Assembly: GCA_964391865.1 (NCBI GenBank)
Contig: CAYMNQ010000003.1
Span: 310,001 to 374,000 of the forward strand
Length of the DNA stretch: 64,000 nucleotides
Direction: 5' to 3'
Source of the DNA: DASZQL01 sp964391865
GTDB lineage: Bacteria > Planctomycetota > Phycisphaerae > Phycisphaerales > UBA1924
The notes beneath the pieces were generated by a model, which had not been told where the DNA came from, did not search any database, and was given only the letters and a program-made list of their open reading frames with translations. Numbering within the stretch: position 1 is the stretch's first letter; each line of letters starts with the position of its first letter. This document shows, one piece after another, positions 1 through 8,602 of this stretch. The translations under genes were made by a program, and so were the position numbers.

Positions 1-823
1 CGCGCAGGAATTTCAGCCCCTCGATCGTCAGTTGCCGGCGCGTCCGCCCCGGGTGCCCGATCGCGAAGACCAGGTCGCGCTCGTTCGTGCCGGCGCCCCA
101 CGTCAGATGGCTCTCGCTCTTGAAGGGCTCGCCGTTCTCATAGACGCGGAAGAACGCGATATCGAGGTTGTAGCGGGGGAACTCGAAGTTGTCGGTGTCG
201 CCGCCGAAGAACGCGATCGCCTGCTCCGGCGCGAAGACCAGCCGCACGTCGGTGAACGTCTTGTAGCGGTAGAGGTGGTATCGCCCGCCCTGCCACAGCG
301 TCACGATCTCGCTCTTCAGCCCGGTGGCGGTCTGCGACTCCGCTTCGATCTCGCTCATCGCTTTGCGCCGCGCGGTATTGGCGGCGATCGCGTCACTCAT
401 GCCGTTCGCCGCCGCGTTCACTCGGTCGGTGACGTCCTCGATCTCCCACAGCACTTTCACTTCGAGGTCCGCGCACTTCAGCTCTTCTTCGCGCGAGCGG
501 GCGATGAAGCCGTCGCGCTGCAGGTCGCGCTCCCTGGTGCTGAGCTTCGCGATCGCGTCGGAGCCGACGTGGTGGTTGGTCATCACCAGGCCCTCGCCGG
601 AGACGAACGACGCCGACCCGCCGCCCCAGTTGATCGCCGCGCGCTGCATCCGCAGCATCCACTCGGCGGTGGGCTCGAACCCGTAGCGGTTCTTCAGTTG
701 ATCCACCGGCGGCTGGTTCACCAGCCACATCCCTTCATCCGCGCGCGCGGCGGCGGTCAGCCACGAGAGTGCTCCGAGTGTGGCGGCGGCGATCAGGGTG
801 CGAACGGCGACTCCGGTTCTCAT
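1..823 (-). CDS. Peptidase S46 family (dipeptidyl-peptidase 7/11 type), 3' end outside window
   Basis: This is the N-terminal 274 residues of a secreted serine peptidase. It begins with a signal peptide (MRTGVAVRTLIAAATLGA..., ending near ARADEG). Residues shortly after carry the family's catalytic-His motif (MTNHHVGSDAI), and later comes GGDTDNFEFPRYNLD, the S46 signature that holds the likely catalytic Asp. The region ATSTREERDLQRDGF-like spacing between them is also as in the family. S46 enzymes remove dipeptides from peptides in the periplasm or at the surface. The catalytic Ser would lie in the C-terminal half, off the left edge, so activity cannot be judged. The start ATG at 823 is the first in frame that gives a signal peptide. 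Family call is strong; the substrate subtype (DPP7 versus DPP11) cannot be told. Confidence 0.9.
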   Translation of the reverse strand, partial: MRTGVAVRTLIAAATLGALSWLTAAARADEGMWLVNQPPVDQLKNRYGFEPTAEWMLRMQRAAINWGGGSASFVSGEGLVMTNHHVGSDAIAKLSTRERDLQRDGFIARSREEELKCADLEVKVLWEIEDVTDRVNAAANGMSDAIAANTARRKAMSEIEAESQTATGLKSEIVTLWQGGRYHLYRYKTFTDVRLVFAPEQAIAFFGGDTDNFEFPRYNLDIAFFRVYENGEPFKSESHLTWGAGTNERDLVFAIGHPGRTRRQLTIEGLKFLR

Positions 824-1120
824 GGCGGTCGATCCTTCTGTGAAGCGCGGCGCGGCTCGATCGCGTACCGCACGCGCGAGCGCCGAGGAACACCATCGTA
901 CCGGCTGGCGAGGGCTTGGATTAGCCGAAATCGGCTGGAATTCGGAGTGCTCTGGTCGGATCACACGCCGAAAACAGTCCGAACGAACGCGTTGCCCCGC
1001 GCCGATTCTTAGCGCACAGTAAGAGCGGCACCGGCCGCGCGAGCGCCCGGCGACCTCAGTCAATCGCCGGCCGCCGCGCACTGCGCGAGCGAGCGGCGGA
1101 GAGAACGCAAGGAGAGATGG

Positions 1121-1702
1121 ATGCGCCGAGTCCAGTTCACCGCCGCCGCACTGTTGCCGCTGGTCGCCGCCGCCGCCGCGCTCGCTACCGACATCGTTGA
1201 AGCGACCGACGGCGATTTCTCCAACGATCCGATGGCCCCGACCGCCTTCTCGCTCACGCCCGGCGACAACCGGCTCGACGCGACGAGCGAGTTCGGCGAT
1301 CGTGAGTTCGTTCACATCACCGTCCCGGCCGGCTTCGTGCTGAGCGCTGTCTTTCTCGTGTCCTACGTCGGCGATGACGAGACCGCCTTCTTCGGCATCA
1401 CCACCGGTTCCGTGCTGGGCGTCAACCCCGACGCGCCGGACCCGGCGCTCCTTCTCGGCTACACCCACTTCGGCACGGGCGCCATCCCGCCGGGTGAGGA
1501 TCTCCTGCCTTCCATCGGCACGGGCTTCGGCGCTGTCGGCTTCACACCGCCGCTCGCCGCGGGCGACTACACGCTGTGGCTCCAGCAGCTCGGCTCGCCC
1601 GCCAGCTACGGGATGAACTTCGTCGTCACGGAGATCCCCGCTCCCGGCGCGGCGTCGCTGCTCGCGTTCGGCGCGATGCCGCTCGTTCGCCGCCGCCGGT
1701 AA
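1121..1702 (+). CDS. Small secreted protein with PEP-CTERM-like tail
   Basis: A 193-residue protein with an Ala-rich signal peptide (residues 1-23), a 145-residue acidic beta-rich body with no family I recognise, and a C-terminal sorting tail: EIPAPGAASLL, a hydrophobic stretch, then the final RRRR. Tails of this layout are common in Phycisphaerae proteins and resemble the PEP-CTERM signal recognised by exosortase/archaeosortase systems; no such enzyme lies in this window. The body (GDNRLDATSEFGDREFVHITVP) looks like a pre-peptidase C-terminal or bile-salt-like beta-sandwich, but that is only an impression. The gene stands alone and is followed by a strong terminator. The surface location is inferred. 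Confidence 0.8.
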   Translation: MRRVQFTAAALLPLVAAAAALATDIVEATDGDFSNDPMAPTAFSLTPGDNRLDATSEFGDREFVHITVPAGFVLSAVFLVSYVGDDETAFFGITTGSVLGVNPDAPDPALLLGYTHFGTGAIPPGEDLLPSIGTGFGAVGFTPPLAAGDYTLWLQQLGSPASYGMNFVVTEIPAPGAASLLAFGAMPLVRRRR

Positions 1703-1770
1703 ATTCAGGATCAACGGCGAGCGACACCGGGGCGCCGAGGTTTCGCAGAGAAGTCGACGAGAGGATGTGT

Positions 1771-1812
1771 CACGCCGTTCAGTGCTCCGCGCTGAACGGC
1801 GTTTTCGTGTTC
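1771..1812 (+). terminator. Rho-independent terminator
   Basis: ACGCCGTTCAG (1772-1782) and CTGAACGGCGT (1792-1802) form a perfect 11-bp stem with a 9-nt loop, followed directly by TTTCGTGTT. It lies 70 nt after the stop of the PEP-CTERM-like gene and ends that transcript. Confidence 0.75.
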
Positions 1813-1978
1813 GTGGTATCTCAGGGCGTTCACTCGTCATGGAAGTCGCCACCTCGCCGCGACCGGCACCGTGATGGACGGATCGGCAATCGATCGCGCT
1901 CATCGGTCTTCATCTCAGTCCGGTCGCGGTGTCTCTGTGCTTGCGCGTTCTGTGGTGAATCCTCTTCTTCAAAACCGC

Positions 1979-2183
1979 AGCGTCCGCGCTGGCCTGAAGA
2001 GCCAGCACGGACGCACGGGCGTGGTGGTTGCCGCGAATGAACGCGGCAGCTTTTCCGGGGTTGGTTCCCCGGTGGTTGGTCAGTTCTGAGTCATCGAAGT
2101 CTCTGCACGGGTTGAACGATTCGGAGCGCGGCGGATTGCCGCGGGTATTCTTAAAGCGCCGCCGGTCGTTGCACCGGCGGCGC
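1979..2183. ncRNA. Cluster of hairpins, possible structured RNA (strand unknown)
   Basis: Within 205 bp there are at least four inverted repeats. One is a 14-bp arm pair with one mismatch around GCGTCCG...CGGACGC (about 1980-2014). Then come TGCCGCG/CGCGGCA (about 2030-2050), CCGGGG/CCCCGG (about 2056-2073) and GCCGCCGGT/ACCGGCGGC (2159-2182). A GGGGA/TCCCC stem follows at about 2282. The density is above what repeats elsewhere in this window show. No known RNA family signature (RNase P, tmRNA, SRP, 6S) could be matched, so this is only a candidate. Confidence 0.3.
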
Positions 2184-2772
2184 GAACCATGAAGGGCCCG
2201 CCCGCTTGCACAGCACGAAGTCAAGCGTTGGTGGGCGAGCCGTTGCGCCAGCGTGAAAGCAGCCCGGCGGTGTGTGACCACCGGGGATGCGATCCCCGCT
2301 GTATCGGAGGAGGAGCGGGGAAGTGGTGGAGGCTGAGTTGTTCGATCCCTCACGATCAGGGACCAATGAGCGTGCGATCCAACACCCCGCGGACGCTCAA
2401 TGAGCGTGCGTTCGCGGAGCATGGCCCGGCGTCGTTGTCAGCGCCGGAACCACATGGCGTCTTCGATCAGACGCTGCCGGGCGAGCCGGTCGGTTCCTTC
2501 CGACGGGCCTGCGGGCGCAGACGAGACGGATCCCGCGAGAGCCGAGTTCCCGGTCGTGTGCCGGAGCGGTGTGGCCGTGTCCGGCGGCGTTCGGGACGCG
2601 CGCGTGCGATCGATCGGAAATCCGTTCCTTGAACCAAACACTGGGGTTTCCTTTCTCCCTATGCCCGCCTCGCGGTTGCGGTCGCGTGCATGGACTCCGA
2701 ATAGTTCTACGAAGCAAAGCGTCGGTCGGATGCGTTTCGTCACGAACTTTTGGGACACGTCAGAGGGCGGGG

Positions 2773-2962
2773 TGCGCGGTGCGGGATGCGGGAAGAGGGG
2801 CGCGTGCGCGGTGCGCGATGCGCGGCGCGGTGGAGATGACTTGCGTCTTGCGCGGACGTTGACGCTGCGGTGATTGATGGCGGGCAACTGGAAGCTCGAA
2901 GCTTGGAGCGTGAAGCCGACCGCTGATTGCTGACTACGAACTCACAACTGCGAATGGCGAAT
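2773..2962. repeat. Degenerate heptanucleotide tandem repeats, three different unit types
   Basis: Three adjoining blocks each repeat every 7 bp: GCGCGGT/GCGGGAT/GCGCGAT type (2773-2832), CTGGAAG/CTCGAAG/CTTGGAG type (2888-2917), and CTGATTG/CTGACTA/CGAATGG type (2922-2962). Similar blocks recur elsewhere in the window. They resemble the short tandemly repeated repetitive (STRR) sequences known from cyanobacteria. Confidence 0.6.
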
Positions 2963-3371
2963 AAACCCATGCATGGGCGGTTGGAAGTGGGCTCGGCTTT
3001 CGCCGGGCTTTGAACTGCGCTGCCCTCCGCTGGTGTGTGCCAGCGCGCGGGTCAGCGCCCTGAGTGTGTGATCGCCGCGCGGCTCGCCGGCCGGTCGGCC
3101 GCGCGGTGAGGGGGACGCCGGCGGGCGCGTCCTCCGTATTCCGCGTGCTGCGTCACGCCTGTGCGCACACAGGGTGACGTAAGCGGGTGCTCACTCGGCG
3201 CAAGTGCTTGTCAGGGCTGGAGTAGAAATTTTTCTCGCGTTGGCGAGGTTTCTTTGGGGGTCGTCTTTGGGGTTGAGCTTGCGGCGCGCGGCGATAGTTG
3301 AACGCTCGCTCACGCTTTGCGTCTCGTTGATGCCCGCACGCTCGCTCGCGCTTCGCGTTTCTTGGTTGGGA

Positions 3372-3986
3372 TTACCAGAGGCGCTTGATGGCCCACGGCG
3401 CGATAGCGGTGCCGAGGCCGAGGGCGATTGCCGATTTGATGATCGTGCCGGGGAGGAAGGGGTAGAGGCCCTTTGTGAGCGCGTCGCTGAGCGTGAGGTC
3501 GGCGAAGACGGCGAGCCATGCCACGCCGAGGGTGAAGATGACGAGGTTGGCGAGGATGACCTGCGCGAGCACGCCGCGCCAGCCGGTGGCGGCGTTGGTG
3601 TCGTTGCTGCGGAGCGCGAAGGCGGTGAGGGGCGGGACGAGGAGGAAGGCGAGCAGGTAGCCGCCGGTGGCGCCGAAGAGGATCGAAGGGCCGCTGCTGG
3701 CGTCGGCGAAGACGGGCGCGCCGAGCAGGCCCAGCGCGAGGTAGAGGGCCATCGAGAGCGCGCCGAAGCGCGGGCCGAGCGTGACGGCGGCGAGTGTGAC
3801 GGCGAGCGTTTGAAGCGTCACGGGCACGGGTGTGCCGGGGATGGGGAACGCGACTTGCGCGGCGAGGGCGGTGAGGAGCGCGAAGCCGACGACGGCGGCG
3901 GCGCGGAGCGCGATGGGCGAGCCGGCGGCGCGGGCGGTGAGTTCGGCGTGGGGGGTGACGGTGGTGGGGATGCTCATGCGGTTCAC
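3372..3986 (-). CDS. bioY: Biotin transporter BioY (ECF S component)
   Basis: A 204-residue, very hydrophobic protein with about six membrane helices that fits the BioY family in length and motifs: PIPGTPVPVTLQTLAVTLAA, then LGPRFGALSMALYLALGLLGAPVF, GGYLLAFLL and, near the C-terminus, FLPGTIIKSAIA. BioY is the biotin-binding membrane subunit. It works with shared energy-coupling EcfT/EcfA proteins, or alone with low capacity, and none of those partners is next to it here. No BirA-like operator palindrome was seen upstream. A second Met three codons in is also a possible start. The gene is isolated between non-coding DNA and a CAGAGC-loop palindrome. Confidence 0.93.
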   Translation of the reverse strand: MNRMSIPTTVTPHAELTARAAGSPIALRAAAVVGFALLTALAAQVAFPIPGTPVPVTLQTLAVTLAAVTLGPRFGALSMALYLALGLLGAPVFADASSGPSILFGATGGYLLAFLLVPPLTAFALRSNDTNAATGWRGVLAQVILANLVIFTLGVAWLAVFADLTLSDALTKGLYPFLPGTIIKSAIALGLGTAIAPWAIKRLW

Positions 3987-4120
3987 TCCCGCCGCGCGAG
4001 TGTGGCGCGGCTCATGAGTCGCATGCTACCGCAGAGCGCGGGGGTGAGCGCAAGAGCGGGAGCACCGGCTACTCGGAGTCGTCGTCGGTGGCACGGGTTT
4101 GGTCGGCGCGGTGTTGGTGA

Positions 4121-4160
4121 TGCACCGCAGTCCGCTCAGAGCCGCGGCCTGCGGTGGCAC
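4121..4160. repeat. CAGAGC-loop palindrome, copy 1
   Basis: CACCGCAG (4123-4130) pairs with CTGCGGTG (4149-4156), and CCGC with GCGG inside it. The loop contains TCAGAGCC and GGCAC follows the right arm. This is the layout shared by about a dozen copies in the window. Confidence 0.65.
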
Positions 4161-4180
4161 GGTGAATCGCGAGCGCCGGC

Positions 4181-5917
4181 TCAACCTTCGGCGAGGGCTT
4201 CGGCGGCTTCGACCTGGGTGATTCGGGCGACTTCGGCGGGGGTGGTTTTGCCGGCGAGGATTTTGATCTTGCCGTCGAGGACGAGGGTGCGCATGCCGTT
4301 GGCGACGGCGGCGCGGCGAAGGGCGCCGACGGTGGACTGGTTGAAGGCGAGGTCGCGGATCTCGCTGTTGAGGATCATCATCTCGTAGATGGCTCGGCGG
4401 CCGCGGTAGCCGGTGCCGTTGCAGGCGTCGCAGCCGATGGCTTTGTAGATCGTGTGGTTGGCGGCGTCCTCGTGCGTGATGCCGGTGAGGCGGAGGAATT
4501 TCGGATCGGGGTTGGGGTCGGGCTCCTTGCACTTGTCGCAGAGCATGCGGATGAGGCGCTGGGCGAGGACCGCCTGGATGGAGCTGGCGACGAGGAAGGG
4601 CTTGACGCCCATGTCGATGAGTCGGGTGATGGCGCTGGGCGCGTCGTTGGTGTGCAGGGTGCTGAACACCAAGTGGCCGGTGAGGGCCGCCTGGATGGCG
4701 ACTTCGGCGACTTCCTTATCGCGGATTTCGCCGACGAGGATGATGTTCGGCGCCTGGCGGAGCATGGCGCGGAGCACGCTGGCGAAGGTGAGCCCGATGC
4801 CTTCCTTGATCTGGCATTGATTGATGCCGCTGAAGGCGTATTCGATGGGGTCTTCGGCGGTGATGATCTTTTTGTCGGGGCGGTTGAGGATGTCGAGGGC
4901 GGTGTAGAGCGTGGTGGTTTTGCCCGAGCCGGTGGGGCCGGTGACGAGGAAGATGCCGTTGGGGCGGCGGATGATTTTGTTGAAGGTTTCGAGGGTGTCG
5001 GGCTCGAAGCCGAGGTTGGCGAGGCCGATGCGGACGGAGTCGGGGCGGAGAATACGGGCGACGATGGACTCGCCGTGGTAGGCGGGGCAGGCGGAGACGC
5101 GGAAGTCGACGGTCTTGTCGCCGACGGGGAGTTTGATGCGGCCGTCCTGCGGGATGCGCTTCTCGGAGATGTTCATCCCCGCCATGAGTTTGAAGCGGGC
5201 GAGGACGGCGTTCTGCATGCGCTTGGGGAGGTTGTCGCGCTCGACGCACACGCCGTCGACGCGGTAGCGCAGACGGACTCGGTCCTCCATCGGCTCGATG
5301 TGGATGTCGCTGGCGCGCCCGGTCACCGCTTCGGTGATGATCTTGGTGCAGAGCTTGATGATGGGCGCCGATTCGGCGGCCTGATCGATGGAGGCGTCGA
5401 CGGATTTATCGAGCGAGGCGGTGAGGAGCTTGCCGCCGTCCTTTGCGTCTTTCGGCGCTTCTTCGACGAGGCTGGTCTTGGCGGCGCCGAGCTTGGCATC
5501 GATGAAGGCTTTGATCTTGGAGCGCGAGGCGATTTTGGGATCGATCTCGGTCTGCAGGCGGAAGCGGAGGAGGTCGAGGAGTTCGAGGTTCTTGGGGTCG
5601 TGGATGATGAGCTGCAGCCGGCCGCGCTCTTTGGCGAGGGGCAGGATGAGGTGCTTCTTGATGAGGTCTTCGGGGATGAGCTTGGGGTCGATGCGCTTGG
5701 CGACGCTGTCGGAACCGACGTCGACGTACTCGAAGCCGAACTGTGTGGCGAGCGCTTTGGTGACGTCGTCTTCTTTGGCGAGCCCGGCGTCGACCATCAT
5801 CTCGCCGATGCGTTTGCCGGCGCCCTTGGACATGGTGAGCGCGGTCTCGACGTTCTGGGGCGTGGCTTTCCCCATCTCGATCAGGATTTCGCCGAGTTTT
5901 TTCTTTGATCGGGCCAT
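4181..5917 (-). CDS. GspE/PilB family type II secretion or type IV pilus assembly ATPase
   Basis: A 578-residue protein with the full layout of this family. The N-terminal GspE-N/MshEN domain (residues 1-150, starting LGEILIEMGKATPQNVETAL) is followed by a helical linker, the ASDIHIEP motif near 202, Walker A GPTGSGKT at 327-334, the Asp box ITAEDPIEY, Walker B with ILVGEIRD, the His box LVFSTLHTND, and a tetracysteine zinc site (CDKC at 460-463, CDAC at 496-499). It powers assembly of pseudopilins at the inner membrane. I chose the ATG at 5917 because the frame upstream is heptamer repeat sequence. No pilus or secretion genes flank it, so which machine it serves is unknown. Cyclic-di-GMP binding by the MshEN-like domain is possible but not shown. 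Confidence 0.9.
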   Translation of the reverse strand: MARSKKKLGEILIEMGKATPQNVETALTMSKGAGKRIGEMMVDAGLAKEDDVTKALATQFGFEYVDVGSDSVAKRIDPKLIPEDLIKKHLILPLAKERGRLQLIIHDPKNLELLDLLRFRLQTEIDPKIASRSKIKAFIDAKLGAAKTSLVEEAPKDAKDGGKLLTASLDKSVDASIDQAAESAPIIKLCTKIITEAVTGRASDIHIEPMEDRVRLRYRVDGVCVERDNLPKRMQNAVLARFKLMAGMNISEKRIPQDGRIKLPVGDKTVDFRVSACPAYHGESIVARILRPDSVRIGLANLGFEPDTLETFNKIIRRPNGIFLVTGPTGSGKTTTLYTALDILNRPDKKIITAEDPIEYAFSGINQCQIKEGIGLTFASVLRAMLRQAPNIILVGEIRDKEVAEVAIQAALTGHLVFSTLHTNDAPSAITRLIDMGVKPFLVASSIQAVLAQRLIRMLCDKCKEPDPNPDPKFLRLTGITHEDAANHTIYKAIGCDACNGTGYRGRRAIYEMMILNSEIRDLAFNQSTVGALRRAAVANGMRTLVLDGKIKILAGKTTPAEVARITQVEAAEALAEG

Positions 5918-5923
5918 GAAGAG

Positions 5924-5953
5924 GGCTTGGGGCTTGAGGCTTGGGGCTTGCGG
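5924..5953. repeat. Heptanucleotide repeat block (GGCTTGG/GGCTTGA)
   Basis: Four 7-bp units of the form GGCTTGR lie directly upstream of the GspE-like gene. The same unit appears inside mfd (24258-24290). Confidence 0.6.
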
Positions 5954-6103
5954 GAAAAGGAAGATTGAGACGCCGGGGGTGGGGCGGACATCGTATGTCA
6001 CGCCGGGAACTTTGGGGCGGGGCAGTATCCTTGTCGGGACGGGAAGGATCAAACGGGCGGCGGCTGTTGAGATGGAGAGCCGCCGCCGATCCGCGAGACG
6101 CAC

Positions 6104-6853
6104 ATGCCAGCACCGACCGATAATCCTCCGAACCGCCGACTGTTGATCACCGCCGGGCCGACGCATGAGCCGATTGATGCGGTGCGCTACTTGGCGAATC
6201 GCTCGAGCGGGCGGCTGGGGATCGCGCTGGCGCAGTCGGCGGCGGAGCGCGGCTGGCGCGTGACGCTGCTGCTCGGGCCGACGGCGCGGACGTGTGACGA
6301 TTCGCGGGTGCGCACCATCCGGTTCCGTACGACGGCGGATCTTGAGGCGCTGCTGGCGGGGCACTTTGCCGAGTGCGATGTGCTGATTCAGGCGGCGGCG
6401 ATCGCGGATTACAGGCCGAAGGCGGCGACTGCCGCGCGGCCCGCACCACTCGGCTCAGAGCCGCCGAGTGGTGGCACCCGGGCGGGCGCCGGGGCGGCGT
6501 CGCCGTTCTCGGGTGTGAAGATCAAGCGCGGGGATCAGCCGCTGACGATTGAGCTGGAGCCGACGCCCGATCTGGTGGCGGGGTGCAACGCTCGGCGGCG
6601 GGCGGGGCAGAAGATTGTGGGTTTCGCGCTCGAGCCGCGGGAGCGGATGATCGAGTCGGCGAGGGACAAACTGGCGCGCAAGGGGCTTGACCTGGTGGTG
6701 GCGAACCCGCTGGAGACGATGGACGCGGAGGGGATCGACGCGGTGGTGCTGGGGCGCGACGGCCGGCGGTTCGAGACGGGCGGCGCGTGGGAGAAGGAGC
6801 GCTTCGCGGCGTGGTTGATCGGGCGCGCGGGGGAGCTGGTGGGCGAGCGCTGA
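6104..6853 (+). CDS. coaB: Phosphopantothenate-cysteine ligase (CoaB), stand-alone, with a repeat-derived insert
   Basis: A 249-residue CoaB that joins cysteine to 4'-phosphopantothenate in coenzyme A synthesis. Family motifs are clear: LLITAGPTHEPIDAVRYLANRSSGRLGIALA at the nucleotide site, the DVLIQAAAIADYRPK segment, ELEPTPDLVAG and KIVGFALEP, with the Asn of LDLVVANPL that acts on the acyl-cytidylate intermediate. In most bacteria CoaB is fused to CoaC; here CoaC is a separate gene at 20107. Residues about 107-137 (AATAARPAPLGSEPPSGG...) break the usual ADYRPK-to-IKRG join and are encoded by a palindromic repeat (see 6444-6478). The insert sits in a surface loop, so the enzyme is probably active. 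The gene is divergent from the GspE-like gene. Confidence 0.92.
   Translation: MPAPTDNPPNRRLLITAGPTHEPIDAVRYLANRSSGRLGIALAQSAAERGWRVTLLLGPTARTCDDSRVRTIRFRTTADLEALLAGHFAECDVLIQAAAIADYRPKAATAARPAPLGSEPPSGGTRAGAGAASPFSGVKIKRGDQPLTIELEPTPDLVAGCNARRRAGQKIVGFALEPRERMIESARDKLARKGLDLVVANPLETMDAEGIDAVVLGRDGRRFETGGAWEKERFAAWLIGRAGELVGER
6444..6478. repeat. CAGAGC-loop palindrome inside coaB, copy 2
   Basis: An 11-bp perfect stem, CACCACTCGGC (6444-6454) with GCCGAGTGGTG (6463-6473), encloses the loop TCAGAGCC and is followed by GCACC. It is translated in frame as part of the extra loop of CoaB. Confidence 0.85.
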
Positions 6854-6898
6854 TTGGCGAAGCACTGACCCGGGGGACGGGTCGGTGGCACGTGATCG

Positions 6899-8521
6899 TC
6901 ACCCGTGCCGAGTGTCGGCGGTGTAGTTGGGCGATTCCTTGGTGATGCGGATGTCGTGCGCGTGTGACTCGATGACGCCGGCTCGGCTGATCTTCACGAA
7001 GCGGGTGTCGCGGCGGAACTCTTCGATGCTGGCGCAGCCGCAGTAGCCCATGGAGGCGCGGAGCCCGCCGACCATTTGGTAGACGAACTCGCTCAGTCGG
7101 CCGCGGTAGGGGACGAGTCCTTCGACGCCTTCGGGGACGAACTTGATGCGGGCGAGGTCGTTGCCGCCGCCGCTTCCAGAGCCGCCGCCCGAGCTCGAAC
7201 CGTCTGTGCGAGAACCCTGCACTTTGTCGTGCTGCTGGTAGCGGTCGGCGGAGCCGGCGAACATGGCGCCCTCGCTGCCCATGCCGCGATAGCTTTTGTA
7301 ACGGCGGCCTTCGGAGATGACGATCTCGCCGGGGGATTCGTCGAGGCCGGCGAAGAGGCCGCCCATCATGACGGCGCTGGCGCCGGCGGCGATGGCTTTG
7401 GCGATGTCGCCGGACTGGCGGATCCCGCCGTCGGCGATGACGGGGACGAATTTGCCGATCTTGGCTAAGTGTCTTTCGCTGGCGCTGACGGCGTTCATGA
7501 CGGCGGTGATCTGCGGCACGCCGACGCCGGTGACGATGCGGGTGGTGCAGATGGAGCCGGGGCCGATGCCGGCTTTGACGGCGTCCGCGCCGGCGTCGAT
7601 GAGGGCGGCGGTGGCTTCGGCGGTGGCGACGTTGCCCGCGATCACTTCGATCTTGAAGCGCTTCTTCAGTTCGCGCACGGTCTGGAGGACGTTTTCCGAG
7701 TGGCCGTGCGAGGTATCGACGACGAGGACATCGGCTTCGGCGGCGAGGAGCGCTTCGGCGCGTTCGTACTGGAAGACGCCGACGGCGGCGCCGCAGCGGA
7801 GCCTGCCTCGAGCGTCTTTGCAGGCGTTGGGGTAGCGCGAGAGCTGGTCGAGGTCGCGCATCGTGATGAGCCCGGCGAGGTTGCCCTTCGCGTCGACGAG
7901 GAGGAGTTTTTTGACCTTTGATTGCGAGAGGACTTTGATCGCGGCGTCGAGGGTGGTGTCGGGCGGGGCGGTGACGAGGTTCTTCGACGACATCACGTCC
8001 TGGACGGGCGTGGAGTTGGAGTCGATGAACTTCAGGTCGCGGGCGGTGACGATGCCGAGCAGGCGGCCCTTCTTACGGAGCGCGCCGCCGGTGGCTTCGC
8101 TGGCGCCGTCCTCGACGACGGGGAAGCCCGAGATGTTGTAGTTCGCCATCAGGCGCTTCGCGTGACCGGCGGAGTCGCCCGGCCCGAGGGTGACGGGGTC
8201 GATGATGACACCGTTCTCGGATCGCTTGACCTTCTGCACTTCGATCGCCTGCGCGGCGGGGGGCATGTTGCGGTGGATGAACCCGATGCCGCCCTCCTGC
8301 GCGAGCGCGATGGCGACGCGGGACTCGGTAACGGTGTCCATCGGCGCGGAGATGAGGGGGATGTGCAGGTTGATCGACCCGGTGAGGCGGGTGTTGAGCG
8401 TCGCCTGGGCCGGCATGACGGTGCTGTGGCGCGGCAAGAGGAGCACGTCGTCGAACGTGATCGCCTCGGCGATGACTTTGGAATGGTGGGGGTCGATCAG
8501 CGGGTTTGACTGGTCTGCCAT
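6899..8521 (-). CDS. guaB: Inosine-5'-monophosphate dehydrogenase
   Basis: A 540-residue IMPDH, which oxidises IMP to XMP with NAD+ in the committed step of guanine nucleotide synthesis. The N-terminal FDDVLLLP motif, the two CBS domains (about 108-225), the active-site loop GSICTTR with the catalytic Cys at 325, the VIADGGIR phosphate site and the YRGMGSEGAM segment are all present. The mobile flap normally runs straight from the YQQ region to VPEGVEG; here it carries a roughly 22-residue Ser/Gly-rich insert (about residues 433-454). The start at 8521 (MADQSNPLI) matches the family; the frame upstream is a heptamer-type repeat. It is convergent with coaB. Confidence 0.95.
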   Translation of the reverse strand: MADQSNPLIDPHHSKVIAEAITFDDVLLLPRHSTVMPAQATLNTRLTGSINLHIPLISAPMDTVTESRVAIALAQEGGIGFIHRNMPPAAQAIEVQKVKRSENGVIIDPVTLGPGDSAGHAKRLMANYNISGFPVVEDGASEATGGALRKKGRLLGIVTARDLKFIDSNSTPVQDVMSSKNLVTAPPDTTLDAAIKVLSQSKVKKLLLVDAKGNLAGLITMRDLDQLSRYPNACKDARGRLRCGAAVGVFQYERAEALLAAEADVLVVDTSHGHSENVLQTVRELKKRFKIEVIAGNVATAEATAALIDAGADAVKAGIGPGSICTTRIVTGVGVPQITAVMNAVSASERHLAKIGKFVPVIADGGIRQSGDIAKAIAAGASAVMMGGLFAGLDESPGEIVISEGRRYKSYRGMGSEGAMFAGSADRYQQHDKVQGSRTDGSSSGGGSGSGGGNDLARIKFVPEGVEGLVPYRGRLSEFVYQMVGGLRASMGYCGCASIEEFRRDTRFVKISRAGVIESHAHDIRITKESPNYTADTRHG

Positions 8522-8572
8522 GTGGCAATGTTGCCAGATGGGGGCGCGATGGTCAAGAAGGCGGGGAGAAGG

Positions 8573-8602
8573 CATCGGGGAGCAGGCATCGGGCATTGGC
8601 AA
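8573..8602. repeat. Heptanucleotide repeat block (GGCATCG type)
   Basis: Units GGCATCG, GGGAGCA, GGCATCG and GGCATTG follow each other with a 7-bp period in the spacer between guaB and the amidotransferase gene. Further on (8641-8690) is the sequence CTCTGGGAGAGGGTTGGGG, another block of the interspersed type. Confidence 0.45.

Larger units (their letters stand above)
1813..3371. other. 1.56 kb stretch without a convincing gene; hairpins and degenerate repeats
   Basis: No reading frame here has a recognisable protein, a good ribosome site or planctomycete-like composition. The stretch instead holds a series of inverted repeats (see 1979-2183 and 2282-2296), a 13-nt direct repeat CAATGAGCGTGCG at about 2364 and 2399, heptamer-periodic sequence (2770-2962), a stem GTCAC-G-CCTGTG / CACAGG-GTGAC around 3150-3180, and repeated CGCTCGCTC(A/G)CGCTT blocks (3302-3360). 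It may be an intergenic repeat graveyard, or it may encode an RNA. Confidence 0.5.

Noticed and set aside
2200..2420. Possible cobalamin or other riboswitch
   Set aside because: The hairpins lack the conserved B12-box or any other aptamer core that I could recognise, and no transporter or biosynthesis gene follows in the proper orientation.
1910..2422. 170-codon - strand frame in the geneless region
   Set aside because: No ribosome site, no family match, Arg/Thr/Ser-rich composition, and it is crossed by perfect hairpins. Not called as a gene.
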